Below, piece after piece: positions 34,590 to 46,511 of a stretch of 64,000 nt of DNA. The notes beneath the pieces are model-generated. The model was given only the letters and a program-made list of their open reading frames with translations. It was not told the DNA's origin and ran no database searches. Position numbers and translations under genes: made by a program. The first letter of the stretch is position 1; each line of letters begins with the position of its first letter. Source of the stretch: Fonsecaea monophora (taxonomy: Eukaryota > Ascomycota > Eurotiomycetes > Chaetothyriales > Herpotrichiellaceae); contig NW_019174021.1 in NCBI RefSeq assembly GCF_001642475.1, positions 1-64,000 of the forward strand, given 5' to 3'.

Positions 34590-35178
34590 GGTGCGGCCAG
34601 GATACGAGGAGCTCCGCCTGGTCGAGCCCATACGAAACCCAAGGTCCGGTGGAATGGGACGAAGTTGTAATCGCCAATATTGATACGGGAAATGCCACCC
34701 AGATCCCCTTGGCATCTCTCCCTCTGTCCCGAAATTGCTGCCTACTGTGAGGGCGCCGAAAAGTTGAGGGTGGAAGAAGCCTCGACAGTATGATGTATTG
34801 TCTTTGTGTTGTGACTGTGTGGCTATTTCGTGGAGTTTTACAATATACTCAGGAGACAAATTACAAAGTGGTGTCTTTGGCAATTCGCGGCCTAACCATT
34901 GGGTTTAGCGGGGCCGAGGGCCGGTCAGATTAGAAAGAAACTGTGGAGGGCACAAGATGGCGTGGTGCAGTAGCTTTTGAAGGTCCGGTCCACAGTCTAT
35001 TAACTGCTACTCCTTTACCTCTTGACTTCAACAACGTTGATGCAATCATGGAATATCGTGCTGCAACCGAGCTTCAAGTATGTATTTGTGCTCATCGCTA
35101 CATAGATCCGAGTTACGATAGAAGAGCCAATATATGCATCAAACCTATCCAATAGCTCAAATCCAACTCGCTCTCCCC
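34590..35178. promoter_or_regulatory. Upstream region of the enoyl-reductase-like gene
   Basis: 589 bp, no gene recognised. CCGAGG (CCTCGG on the other strand) at 34,914-34,919 lies within GGGGCCGAGGG, a one-base-off relative of the TCGGCCCG motif. It is about 325 bp upstream of the minus-strand start. Confidence 0.35.
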
Positions 35179-36483
35179 TTAATATGACCGAGGTAGCCCC
35201 AAGACTCTCTCACCGATGTAGTTCTTGATCATCTCCCTGCTCACAGGTGCAATTCGCGGGAGCATGGCTTCTCTCAGATAGCGTTCAACGTGATATTCTT
35301 TCGCATAACCCATGCCCCCATGTGTCAAGACGGCTCTCTGGCACGCGTCAAACGCGGCTTCTGCTGCAAGATATTTTCCAGCGTTAGCATATTCGCCAGT
35401 CGTGTGTCCTTGGTCATAAAGCCTTGCCGCAAGGTATAGGGTCAACCTTGCCGCCTCGAGCGACATCCACGACTCTGCGAGAGGATGCTGAATGCCCTGA
35501 TTGCGACCGATTTGCCGATCAAACACGACCCGCTCTGTGGCATACGAAGCTGCTCGTCGGAGCGCCGCGTATCCTAGCCCCAACGCCTCTACTCCGACAA
35601 GAACTCTTTCGGCATTCATGCCATGCATGATCATCTTGAAACCGTCACCTTCTTGGCCAATCAGGTCCTCTGCAGGAACCTTCCAGTTCTCGAAGAAGAG
35701 GATGTTGGAGTCCACAGCAGCACGCCCCAGCTTGGGAATCTCCGTAACCTGCACTTGGGTGCGATCGAGGTCGGTGTAGAAGAGTGACAGGCCTTTACTC
35801 GGCTTGCTCACTTGATCCACCGGTGTTGTTCGAACTAGGATCAAAATCTTCTGCGCAATTTGAGCTGTTGAAATCCAGATCTTCGACCCGTTGAGGATAT
35901 AGTGATCGCCTTCGCGCCGCGCAAAGGATTGGAGTTTCAGGGTGTCGAGACCAGAATTCGGTTCTGTTACGCCAAAACATGCCCTTTCCTTGCCGGCTAT
36001 TAGATCTGGGAGCCAGCGTTTCTTCTGTTCGTCGGTCCCAAACTTGGCCACTGGCTCAAGACCAAAGATATTCATGTGAATAGAAGAGGCTCCGGCCATG
36101 CCTGCTCCTGACTCGGAAATAGTTTGCATCATCACAGCGGCTTCGGCAATTCCAAGCTCAGAGCCCCCATATGCTTGTGGTAGGCAAATTCCTAGCCATC
36201 CATCTGCCGCGAGGTCGTTGTATAGATCATGTGGAAACTCATGTTTGTTGTCGTGTTCCAACCAGTACTCGTCCGGGTACTTGGAGCAAATTTTGGAAAC
36301 AGCCTCGCGCACTGTCTTCTGCGACTCTGTAAAGTCCGGAGGATCAAAATCCAACCTCCCCACACCGGCTGATCTGAAGCCCCGGCTGATGCCAAACGAA
36401 GCGAGACAGCCGGCGCGGGCATGAATTGTGCGTCCGCTGGCCGTACAGAGGACTCTCCTCGACTGGCGAAATAAGAAGCTCAT
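35179..36483 (-). CDS. Acyl-CoA dehydrogenase, mitochondrial
   Basis: A 434-residue FAD enzyme that introduces the alpha-beta double bond into acyl-CoA. The start MSFLFRQSRRVLC is preferred over a further 36 codons upstream, because it opens an Arg/Ser-rich presequence (about residues 1-45) before the ACAD fold starts at DFTESQKTVREAV. The FAD-contact signature CFGVTEPNSGLDT and the C-terminal HGGMGYAKEYHVERYLRE are present. It has no introns. Short-/branched-chain ACADs such as isovaleryl- or citronellyl-CoA dehydrogenase use this architecture, but the substrate cannot be fixed by eye. It is divergent from the carrier at 36,985. Confidence 0.9.
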   Translation of the reverse strand: MSFLFRQSRRVLCTASGRTIHARAGCLASFGISRGFRSAGVGRLDFDPPDFTESQKTVREAVSKICSKYPDEYWLEHDNKHEFPHDLYNDLAADGWLGICLPQAYGGSELGIAEAAVMMQTISESGAGMAGASSIHMNIFGLEPVAKFGTDEQKKRWLPDLIAGKERACFGVTEPNSGLDTLKLQSFARREGDHYILNGSKIWISTAQIAQKILILVRTTPVDQVSKPSKGLSLFYTDLDRTQVQVTEIPKLGRAAVDSNILFFENWKVPAEDLIGQEGDGFKMIMHGMNAERVLVGVEALGLGYAALRRAASYATERVVFDRQIGRNQGIQHPLAESWMSLEAARLTLYLAARLYDQGHTTGEYANAGKYLAAEAAFDACQRAVLTHGGMGYAKEYHVERYLREAMLPRIAPVSREMIKNYIGERVLGLPRSY

Positions 36484-36984
36484 GTTGGACAGCGCCCTCT
36501 TCGAAATTTTTGTTGGTCGAGCCTTATCAACGCTCGTAACAGAGACTTGGCTTGGGGCTTCCTGTTGCACATTAGCTCTGGACACTCGCAAAAGCTAGCA
36601 AGGTGGTAAAGTAAGGAAAGTCGAGCGTGGACAAGGCTGAAAAGCCGAGGTCGACGTGATTGGAGCTTCGGGTAGGGTTGCGATGTACAAGTGACATAGT
36701 CGGCCCGAGGTGCGGAACAACACAACACGGATGACCCTCTTCCCCATTCCCCCCTTCTATACCGACGACCCCTCTAGTGTGCTGGATACTTGGTTTCCCC
36801 CGGCCAGACACAGAAACAGGTACCCCAATGGCTGGCCCAAATTCCCCGCGCTCGGTGCTCCCCGGTTACGCCTGAGGAGGACCTTGACCTTGGGTACTGG
36901 CAAGCAATCTCTAAGACAGTTCTGTATCTATCGCCTCGGCTCCTCTGTTCCCGGTCGAAGTGTCGTGGAACGTATGATGTGGCT
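36484..36984. promoter_or_regulatory. Divergent promoter of acyl-CoA dehydrogenase and mitochondrial carrier
   Basis: 501 bp. It contains TCGGCCCGAGG (36,700-36,710), which is both a TCGGCCCG motif and a CCTCGG core on the opposite strand, about midway between the two starts. Confidence 0.45.
36700..36707 (+). promoter_or_regulatory. TCGGCCCG motif in the ACAD/carrier promoter
   Basis: The site reads GTCGGCCCGAGG, 217 bp from the dehydrogenase ATG and 278 bp from the carrier ATG. Confidence 0.5.
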
Positions 36985-38027
36985 ATGGAGGCTGCGGAAC
37001 AGACCTCAGCCTTGAATAGAAAGAAGGCACCTCGAGAAAGGGATCGAGTTCAAGAGGTCGGTTCGAGCCTTCCCAACCACTCCCTGTACAAGGTGGCACT
37101 CCCGTTCATTATCGGAGGGCTGTCAGGGTCAATTGCGACGATATGCCTGCAACCAGTTGACATGGTGAAGGTGCGACTTCAATTGACTGGTGAAGGGAGT
37201 AGAAGTGGTCCACGCGCCAGTCCGTTCACTGTGGCTCGAGATATTGTCAAACAAGGCAGACCGTTGGAACTGTACTCTGGACTGTCGGCTGCGCTCCTTC
37301 GCCAGGTGGTCTACGGCACCAGCCGACTGGGGTTGTTCTTCACGTTCGAAGATGCTCTCAAGACGCGCGCAAAAGAGCGTGGAAGGCAGATGACATTCAT
37401 AGAGCGCGCTGGGGCAGGCATCGCCGCAGGTGCCCTTGGATCATTCATTGGCAATCCCACAGAAGTCGCCTTGATTCGAATGCAGTCTGATGGCATGAGG
37501 CCGATGGACCAGCGGCAGAACTATCGCTCCGTCTTCGATACGCTGCATCGGATTGTCAAGAACGAGGGTGTGCTCGCACTTTGGACCGGGGCCAGAGCGA
37601 CTGTCGTCCGCGCCATGTGTACCAATTTTGGACAGCTTGCTTTCTTTTCCGAGACGAAGAACCAACTCGAAAAGTTCTCCAGCATCCCGGAGCAGGCACG
37701 AGTAGTGGCAGCATCAACAGTGGCGGGATTTTTTGCCTCCTTTTTCAGTATGCCTCTGGACTTTGTGAAAACGAGGCTCCAACGACAATCCACCAATCTA
37801 CCAGGACAACCAACCTACGCCGGTGTGTCAGATTGCTTTCGTCAAGTACTGCAACAAGAGGGGCCGCTACGATTCTATCGGGGCTTTGGGACCTATTTCG
37901 CCCGAATGGCACCGCATTCGTATGTGACACCCGTCCCAGGTTTTGACCTCCTTGAGTTGCTAACGTTGGCAGAATAATCTCGCTCATAGTCGCAGACAAT
38001 CTAACCAAACTCCTCAAAAGGCCATGA
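36985..38027 (+). CDS. Mitochondrial carrier, oxoglutarate/dicarboxylate type
   Basis: A 329-residue inner-membrane carrier (SLC25). The spliced model with an intron at 37,920-37,972 ends APHSIISLIVADNLTKLLKRP; without it the C-terminus makes no sense. Three repeats each carry the carrier signature: PVDMVK, PTEVALIR and PLDFVK. The first motif with VRLQLTGEG and the second with RMQSDGMRP resemble the oxoglutarate/malate carrier subgroup. The start MEAAEQTSALN is chosen over an upstream frame of about 65 residues. It may move dicarboxylates or CoA-pathway acids produced by the mitochondrial enzymes of the cluster. Confidence 0.88.
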
Positions 38028-38173
38028 CTTAAGGATCGTAGGCTACGTTGTATCATTGTATAGGCAGTCTTTCTAAAGCTACAAGTCCCCTGAAACGAAT
38101 GCCATGACCTCAATATATCCAATGCTCTAGTCTCTTTTGAACAGTCCTCAGAGCCTTGTCGCGTTGCCACTGA

Positions 38174-39900
38174 CTACTTGTCGGTATTGTAGATCACTTC
38201 AAATCCCTGTAATGTCTTTAGAGCTTGTCGACACTCCCTTTCGTACTGCTCAATGCCTCCCAGGTAGTTTAACTGTTCCCGTTTCTTCCCCGGGATATTG
38301 GCCCCCATGTACCAGGAGTCAGTCAATGGTAGCAGGGTTTTGTCGTTAGCCTCTTGGATGGTTTGCTTCCACTGCTCTTCAGCGTCCCTCTTTGCTTCAA
38401 TCGACTTGATACCTCCCGCCTCAAGTTTTTTAATCAAGTCGACGACTATATCGACCTGGCTTTCAATAAAAACCGGTCCGTTTGTGAAGGCGGTCGGTGC
38501 TAGTCCGGTGATCAGCAGCGTGAACGCGAAACGAGATCGCCAGAGTCCTTACCTTGAGGCCCATATATCATAAACATATTCGGGCAGCCACTGCTGCATA
38601 ACCCCAGGTGTGTGAAGACGCCATCCTTCCATCGCTCCCGGAAGGTCAATCCGTCTGTCCCCTTTATGTTCATGTTCGTCAGGCTACCCGTCATAGCGTC
38701 GAATCCCGTGGCCATGACGACTGTATCAAATTCACGTTCGACCCCGTCTTGGGTGATGATGCCTTTCTCGGTGAACTCTCGGATCGGGTTAGCTTTGAGG
38801 TCCACAATATCAACATTGTCCTGGTCAAGACACTCGTAGTAATCTTGCTCGAGACTGCTTCGCTTCGTCCCAAACGCAAAGGGGGCCTTCTCTGGCACTA
38901 GGAATGCCGCTTTGGCGGGGTTCTTAAGCCTTGGGCGTGTCTTCTTCGCCCAGAACTCATACATCAACTTGTTGGCCTTTTCGTCCACCAAGAAATCTCG
39001 GTAGTTTGCCTGGTTGAAGTTGAATCCACCACGATTCCATAGTTCCTCCCAAAGCTCTTCCCGCTCTTGATCGTTCAAGTCAAAGACGGAGCCTGGCCGA
39101 GGATCGTACCCTAATCCCGATTTTGATTGCCGACAATAGGCAAACACGTGTCCATACGTGGACTTGTTGACTCGCTGTTCAAATTCGCTCAATGGGCGTT
39201 GGAACATAGGTAACGAGATGCTGGCAGTACGGATATACACGGTCAAGTGCCGTGCCTCCTTGGCGATCTCCTGGGTGCACTGCACCGCTGTTGCGCCTGA
39301 CCCGATGATAGCAACACGGGTGTTTTTGGTGTTGGCCACTTTCGGCCAGCGGGTCGAGTGAATCAGCTGTCCTCGAAATTTGTCCAGATTTTTGAAATCG
39401 GGGAAGTACGGCTTGAATGAACTTCCTGTGGCACAGATGAGATACTTGCATCTCGCTTTCTGGCCACTCTCGGTCGTGACGGTCCATTTCCCTCTTGACT
39501 GGTCATATTCGGCGCCGATAACATTGGCGGAATAGGTGATATCTTTAGATAGGTCTAATGTCATATCCACGTGCTTGAAATACTCCTTCAACTCTTCTCC
39601 GCTGGGAAATCTCTCGGACCAGTTCCATTTGCGCCAGACTTCGGGCATCGAGAACTGGTAGTATGGAATCTCCGAGTCGACACGAGCCCCGGGGTAGTTG
39701 TTCCAGTGCCAGACTCCGCCAAGAGTTGAGCCAGCCTCGAACAAATGGACGTTGAACCCTAGACGACGGAACTTATAGAGACCATAGCAGCCACCGAAGC
39801 CCGCGCCGATAATGAGAATGTCGACTTCTCGGACTTCATGGCTTCCGTTGGTCAAGGCAGTAATTGAACCCATGTTGGAATCGACAGTCAAGCAGGGCAA
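38174..39900 (-). CDS. Baeyer-Villiger monooxygenase, type I (intact)
   Basis: A 557-residue FAD/NADPH enzyme (548 if started at MGSITALTN, 39,873) that inserts oxygen next to a ketone, giving an ester or lactone. One intron (38,500-38,552) joins YGPQ to APTAFTNGP. It has the FAD motif GAGFGG (near the N-terminus), HWNNYPGARVDSE, the BVMO fingerprint FRGQLIHSTRWP with its His and Trp, and the NADPH motif GSGATAVQ. The C-terminal WYMGANIPGK is typical of the cyclohexanone/phenylacetone/cyclododecanone monooxygenase group. It is the live paralogue of the dead gene at 26,826. Natural substrate unknown; the neighbours suggest a terpenoid or alicyclic ketone. Confidence 0.92.
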
Positions 39901-41055
39901 AGGTAGAAAGTACCACGATGGAGGACGGGGCGGGCGTTAGAATGGTTGATAGCCGTACGACCTACCGGAGGTAGAGGTGGTATTTCACTTTCTAATTGTA
40001 GTGAAGCCTGTCAAGAATGTTCAATGTCTGTTTGGTCCTCCTATCCTATAACCGGACTACGCCGAGGCAAACCTGTGTAGCTAGAATCCAATCACACGCC
40101 CGCGGACCGAATGAAACAAGCAAGTTGCGTGTTTCGGCGCCGGCCAAAGTCACCGAAATTATAGCATTTTACTTGAAGTCATGAGATATTACCAGAATAC
40201 CACCGCCTGGTGCTGTTGGAGACAGAAACCGTCTGGTGATCGAGGATGAAGGGATGGCTGTATCCCTAGATCCGACCACCAGACGATTTCTATTCTCTTC
40301 TGCATGCCAAGGGTGTCGAAAGATGTTGAGCAGTTATCTCGGCGTAGTCCATACCAAGAGCTGGAGGATTCCGAAGCATTCAGAATACCTTGATTTGTCC
40401 TCGGTGCGGTTCCCAGCGCTTGTTCTTTCGACAAGTTTGGACCTCGCATTCTTCCCCGGATCAGAGTCCCGACTTCGGCAAGCTCCACAGGGAATACCAT
40501 CCTCTGTCCAGGTTGGCAAACTACTGGAATGTCAAAGATCTGGCTGAGAGCGAACAGTAAGCCACCAAAACTATCTCCTGTAGCAAAAGCAGAGATCAAG
40601 AAAGAGTAAGGTAACCACAACAGCAACTTGAACAAAAATGAAGCCTTGGACAAAATTTCTGCACGTAAAAAACAAGACTTGTAACAAGCACCCTAAAAGC
40701 AAGTTCTCCCACGCTCCCTCCCGCACATCGTTTTGTGGGTGTTGCTAACAGGAATTAGAGGACTTGAGATATGCACCTACCTTGTATACCCCGCCCTGAA
40801 CCACCAGGATTGATCCTTGGTGTTTTCTTACGGAATAAAAAAGCCAGACGAAGTAGCTAGATTGCTCCACAATGTAAAGGCCATTGAAAGAAGCTGGTCA
40901 TGCGCGCAGAATCGGGCGTCGCCGAAGCACCAACAGAGCCAAAAGACTTTTATATAAACGTCACCTTCAGTGTAGCTGTCAAATGTGCGGTGTCTTCAAT
41001 AATAGTTCGTTCTCCCCGCGCTCTCACAGCGGGTATCAACAAGAGTTCTCTCATC
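39901..41055. promoter_or_regulatory. Long divergent intergenic region, BVMO and MFS importer
   Basis: 1,155 bp with only short meaningless frames. CCGAGG at 40,062-40,067 (162 bp upstream of the BVMO ATG) and CCTCGG at 40,399-40,404 are present; no TCGGCCCG was seen. TATATAAA occurs at about 40,950, some 105 bp before the MFS start. Confidence 0.4.
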
Positions 41056-42813
41056 ATGGCATGGAGCGGCGCTCATGAAAAGAACAATGGGGTCGACACA
41101 GTGGAAGCCGACCCAGTTGACCACGTTGAATACGATAGCGGTGTTGTCAACCAACAGCCAGTCCCCTGCTACGATGCTGCAGAGACACAGAAGGTCCTCC
41201 ACAAGATTGACTGGAGGCTCCTACCAATACTGGCCCTGCTCTATCTCCTTGCCTTCCTGGATAGGGGGAACCTGGGGAATGCAAAAGTGGCTGGAATGGC
41301 AACCGATCTGAATCTCACAGGGACCCAGTATAACTTGGCGGCAACCGTATGTCCCTGGTCTCTGAACACTCTTTGCTTGTTTCTTTATTGACGGAGTAAC
41401 AGATGTTCTTCATCCCTTATGCCGTTTTTGAAATTCCGAGCAACATTGTGCTTAAGCTACTTCGACCCTCTATTTGGATGACATGTTTAGTGGTCTCTTG
41501 GGGCACTGTATGTGAATAGATAGTCATCCAACGTACAGTGTATCGTGGTTAACAATTGTTCTTAAAGGTTGTCGTCTGCACTGGAATTGTCCAAAACTAC
41601 CACGGGCTGCTCGTTTGCCGCATCCTCCTAGGAGTCACCGAGGCTGGTTTCTTCCCCGCGGCCACCTTTTTGGTCTCTGAATGGTACTGCCGATTCGAGG
41701 TCCAAACACGTATGTCCGTGTTCTTCTCGGCGGCCTCGATGGCTGGAGCCTTTTCTGGTCTGTTGGCATTCGGCATCCAGCAGATGGATGGCGTTGCTGA
41801 CCTCGCCGGCTGGCGGTGGATCTTCATACTTGAAGGCATCGTGACAGTGTTGATGGGTTTCACAATACCTTGGATCCTGCCGGACTCACCCGAGCGTGCC
41901 CGTTGGTTGACCCCCGAAGAGAAGAGATTTGTTCGATATCGTCTCGAACGCGACTCAGGCACCGAGAAGGGCCGAGTCGACACCATGGACCATTTCCACA
42001 CCAAATACCTGGTGGCCGCTCTCACAGATTGGAAGATTTGGTTTACAGTCTTTGTATACTGGGGCAACACGTAGGCAGCCTATACAGCATCCCACACTCA
42101 TTCTTCGAACCTATTGGCTAATATGAGCTGCACAGAATTCCCGTATACGCATTCACCTTCACAGCGCCCACCATTATCAAAGACCTGGGATACACTTCGG
42201 CTCAGGCTCAACTTCTCACCATCCCGGTCTACTTTGCCGGGCTCGTTTCCACAATCGGGTTCTCCTGGCTCGCTGACCGGCGTCGTTCTCGGTGGCCATT
42301 TGTGGTGGTTCCATATGCGATATCTATGGTTGGCTTCCTCGCACTGCTGGTCATCCCTCACCCCAAATTGCCTGGCTTGACATACGCCTTCTTGTTCCCC
42401 ATTACAATCGGCGTCTATCCTGCAGTAATCACGCTGGTGTCATGGGTTGCCAATAATCTAGCACCCACTTCAAAACGTGCTTGTGGTCTCGCTGTCAGTA
42501 TCATGATGGGAAATTTCGGCGGTGCCATCGGTTCCAATATCTACCTTGCCCAAGAAGCCCCTCGTTATTGGACCGGCTATGGTGTGTCGACCGCGTGCTG
42601 CGCACTCGCAATTGCATCAACCTTTGTCCTGAGGTGGGCATACAAACGTGAGAACACGAAGAGAGACCAGATATCCGAGGAGGAGGTCAGGTCAATGTAT
42701 ACCGAAGGTATGTTTTCATCCCCCATCCCCGGCTAACGGAAACTTCGCTAATGGACACAGAGATGTTGTTGGACATGGGAGATAAGTCGCCTCTGTACAG
42801 ATACGTGTATTGA
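41056..42813 (+). CDS. MFS anion:cation symporter, Dal5/allantoate permease family
   Basis: A 507-residue membrane importer. Introns are 41,347-41,402, 41,508-41,567, 42,071-42,135 and 42,708-42,760. The start MAWSGAHEKNNG is used because the upstream extension is unlike any MFS tail. Family marks are KIDWRLLPILALLYLLAFLDRGNLGNA (TM1), QYNLAATMFFIPYAVFEIPSN, GVTEAGFFPAATFLVSEWY and WILPDSPERARWLTPEE. Dal5-type carriers take up small organic anions such as allantoate, nicotinate or carboxylic acids. Next to a BVMO it probably brings in the pathway substrate. Confidence 0.88.
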
Positions 42814-43062
42814 CTGAGGTGAAGAGGCTGCCATAGGAGAAGAGTGCGTGCTTCCGAAGTCTTCTGGCCCAGGTGGGCTATGGGAACCCCAGATGCAGTA
42901 CTCCCAATGATGATGCCGATTACACCACGCGGCAGTGGACAATACAAGACCATGGATCTTGTAAGGCTGAAAGTATTAAAGAGCGAGAATAGAGATTCGC
43001 AATTCTGGAGAGACCCACCGCCCGAGTATTTCACTCCGGTAGAGGTTTCAAGTCAAACAGAA

Positions 43063-45477
43063 TCACCATAGTCTGTTTCCTCCCTGCATGGGAATACCAA
43101 AAGCACCTTGAGACACTAATGGCGCATCTTCGAATGGCCAATCTTGTGAAAACCCTGTGATTAGTTCGCTAGGCATAGGGTGATCACAGCGATCAGGCAT
43201 GTCCAACGCGCTCGAGTACTGTCTGAATTCATCCGCGACGAACATGTGGTCAAACTGATTCATTGACGACAACAGGTCGAATTGGCCGGACCCCAGCTGC
43301 CATGAACCCGGCAGGTTGTCACCAACCGCGTGGCCTGAAGAGGAGGATCCATCGACCGTAGTGGCTGCCTGAAGTGAGTCGATGCGTCCCGACTGTTGGT
43401 TCTGCGCTGATACAGATGGGCCTAGATCCTTCTTTGTCGCAGCGTTGATGGCATCTCGGATCACAGCGTTGCTGATGCGGTTAAAGAGCTCGCACGAGCT
43501 GCGAGCGACGCTCCACCTCTCGCAGATGGCGACAAGGATGTTCGAGCAGGCACGCGTGTCGTTGATTATTTCCAGGGTGTCTGGAATCGGCGCGGCCTGA
43601 CTGGGATCCTTCAACGCCAGACCGATTCCGTAGACGTAGGCGAGCCCGTCAATGAAGATACCGTGGAGTGTGATCCAAGAGTAATTTAGCTGCCGTTTCC
43701 GGTGTAGCTCATAGTAGGAAGTGATGGACGATTTAGCCGCTGAAAATAGTCGTTGCAAATCGCCCTCCTCTTCGCCCGGCTTAGTGGGTATAACGGGGTA
43801 AGGAAGGTATGGTGAAGGGCGGTAGAGCAACAGAACTGCATTGTTGAACACAGCATCATACCAGTGCGCCGACAGGAAGCACGATACAAATGTCCTGTTG
43901 TTGTGGTGGCGTTCTCCTAGTTTCAAAAGGCTCGTGGCATTCTTCCATGCGACCAGTTCGTCGTAAAGTTGGCTTCGTACTCGAACCTTTTCCTCCAAAG
44001 GAATGTCGCTCTTCTGTTTGGCAGCGTACAATGTACTCAGTATTTTCCCAGACAAATGTCGGATTTTGATGAGGTGCAAAAATGGAGAGATGTTTGGGGC
44101 CTCTGGGTCGGGATCTGGTAGGATGGGCCGATCAGGACCAAATTCTTCATCCTCCAAATGTGAGGGAAGTGAGATGTCGATGTCCTCGTCCCGCATGGCC
44201 ACTGGACGCCCAAGAGTAAAGCTAACTATCCTGTGCTATCCGCGTCAGATGGACATATTTTGACGACAGGAAGAAGAACATCGCACTTACCTGTCAAGGT
44301 TATAAAAGCACCAAAATGCGCGTTTCCGCATTTCCACCTCAAACGTTATGGGCACACTATGTACGACTGGCCGTCCAGTCTGACGGTCTACCCGTTTTGG
44401 CTCCAGATGTAGGCCCAACTCGAAACAAATTCTTGCTCCAATGCCAATCAGGTGCCATATACTCCCGCTCGTGTCTCGTAAATTGCTGAATATGCCATGC
44501 TGAGAAAGAAGAAGAATTGTCTGAAGGGGAACCAGTCCGCTCATGTTCAAGAGCTCGTGCAGCTTTTTCTGGGCTCTGGTGTAGTGAGTCGCGGTACCTG
44601 CCATTGACTCCTCGAACCTGTTCACATTGGCGCTACCGATTGCCAAAACCATGTCGAATACAAAGGCATCAAACGGATGCGTGGAGTAATATGTCGGGTT
44701 GCTGTAGATTTGTTCTACGGCAGCTAGAAAGGTAGGCCGGTGTAATAAAGGAAACGTTATATGTGTGTGCTGGAAATATGCCTCGATAAACTGCATCGCG
44801 ATATTCTGAGGTGGAAGAGGCGCATCGCTCGCGGTACTGGACATGCGCCAGTTATGCTCATCAAGGTGGTTCGAGTTCTCTTTCGGCCAGTATCCCTCTG
44901 ACTGCTGCGGATCCAAAACAGAGCTGATGATACTAGCTAGGCCCATGCCACTGCTCGATCCGAGATACCGCGTCTCGCCCGCCGCGGTCAACGTGAGGTA
45001 TCCGACCTCGGTGGCGACAGCATCATCGGCAGGTGTTCTTGTAGAAGCCATTGACGCCGCAGTCATGACAGCATTGCGCTCCTGCCTGGGAGATTGACTA
45101 TCCAAAATTTCACCTCCATTCGACGTTTCGGTCTGTGCAAGATTGACCTGGGCCGAGGGATTGATGTTAATTTCGGCTTGTGCCTCCTGGATATTAATGG
45201 GGCTGCGGATGGGGCTGGGGTTGTTGGGTGTGGCATTCGAAACCTGTGCTTGAAGCGCAGCCACTTGTCTCTGCAGCTTGAGATTGTCATCTTCGATCTT
45301 TCGCAAATCGCTTTCGAGACTCTCCACATATCCCCGGGGAAGGTTGCGTGATCTAAGCTTGTCCACGTGAAGACACTGGGCCCCAGCCTTTTCACAAGCG
45401 CTGCACCGAGGGATACGGCGGTCACACCTCGTTTTGCGTAGGTGACATCGGTCACAAGCCTGCATTTTGGGGGGCAC
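43063..45477 (-). CDS. Zn2Cys6 transcription factor with coiled coil
   Basis: A 784-residue nuclear regulator with one intron (44,231-44,290). The zinc cluster uses Cys 8, 11, 18, 25, 28 and 35 (C-x2-C-x6-C-x6-C-x2-C-x6-C). A coiled-coil dimerisation helix with SLESDLRKIEDDNLKLQRQV follows directly. The fungal transcription factor domain covers about 230-560 (FIEAYFQHTHITFPLLHRPTF, MRKRAFWCFYNLDR, FTLGRPVAM). It is divergent from the AtuA-like gene and inside the cluster, so it may be the pathway-specific regulator; the CTF1/FarA-like factor at 20,872 would be the broader one. No ligand can be inferred. Confidence 0.88.
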
Positions 45478-46511
45478 TGGGGAGGGTGGCCGGGGTACAG
45501 GACGTCACGGGGGGATCTGCGGGGTTATTCGTTGAGCACGACCAAGAATTCAATGGTCAGAGAATGGAGGAAACCAAAGGGGAGCAAGAGAGGAGGAAGA
45601 GAAGACTGGAGAAGGCCGGGGCACACGCTCCCAAATACTCGGACGCAGGCCGATCGCAAACAGCGAAGAATCCGCCGTGGCAATTTGTGGGCGGGAGGGT
45701 GGACAAGGGCGGGGGAGGGGGATGAGGTTGGAGCGGGAGATGGCTCAATATTGGAATGTAGACCGGGGGGGTGCACCCACCTCTGGGTGCCCATGGTTTA
45801 GGCGCGTGGCAACCTGCGTGCGAGCTTGACTAAGGCCAGTGTGGGCTGCACTAGCGGCTCGTGTGCGCCTAGAACGTAGTGCCCCATCCAAGGCGACTAG
45901 GCACTTGGGCTATCAGGCCACGCATTTCGAACGGCCACTTGGCTGCAAGTACACCATGAATGAAAAGACGGCCTCGGTGACTTGCACATTTCAACTGCTT
46001 GCACACACTCGGAGCATTCCCGCCTACTTTATCTGCCCAGGTATTTCGTAGATACTAATTGGCAGCAATCGCTGCGGTCCTGATGAGGAGCTTGGGCTTG
46101 GCAGAGCTTGAAGCAAGCCACCGTCATTGCAGATCCCATAGACCGTCCAAAACACTACAGTCACAACAGAACACAATCAGAAATGCGTGGGAGAGTCGAT
46201 ATCGTACCTACGGCGAACTGGCTTCCAGTCAGCCAGTGCGTCGGTACTTGAAGACCGATCTTCGTCGTGATTGTGGAGCGAATATAGGCTTGTTCGGCGT
46301 TTACCGAAAAACCCCCTCTCTTCCCAGGCTCGGATATGGCATGCCTTCCCACTTTGCGGCGACAGATCACCGAGTACGAGTGAATGGCACAGAGACTCAG
46401 GTGCTCTAGAACGGCCCAAGTGGCCGGCGACTGTGCCTTGAGCAGACATTCAAATTTCAACTTTTTGCTTTCTCTCTCTTCCACATTATCCTTCGCTGAG
46501 TGTGAGTAGAC
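45478..46511. promoter_or_regulatory. Divergent region, Zn2Cys6 factor and AtuA-like gene
   Basis: 1,034 bp with no gene. The part next to the regulator is purine-rich (about 45,555-45,620) and contains a G-run cluster (45,689-45,721). CCTCGG stands at 45,972-45,977. No TCGGCCCG was found. Confidence 0.4.
45689..45721 (+). other. G-run cluster able to form a G-quadruplex
   Basis: Within 33 bases there are at least five runs of three or more G separated by 1-7 bases. It lies 212-244 bp upstream of the Zn2Cys6 gene's ATG, with the G-rich strand opposite to the coding strand. Folding is a prediction only. Confidence 0.4.

Noticed and set aside
36098..36424. 108-codon plus-strand frame opposite acyl-CoA dehydrogenase
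   Set aside because: Antisense shadow with no family-like sequence.
40189..40653. Frames of 103-154 codons on both strands between the BVMO and the Dal5-type gene
   Set aside because: They overlap each other, have no recognisable domain or splice context, and lie in a divergent promoter region.
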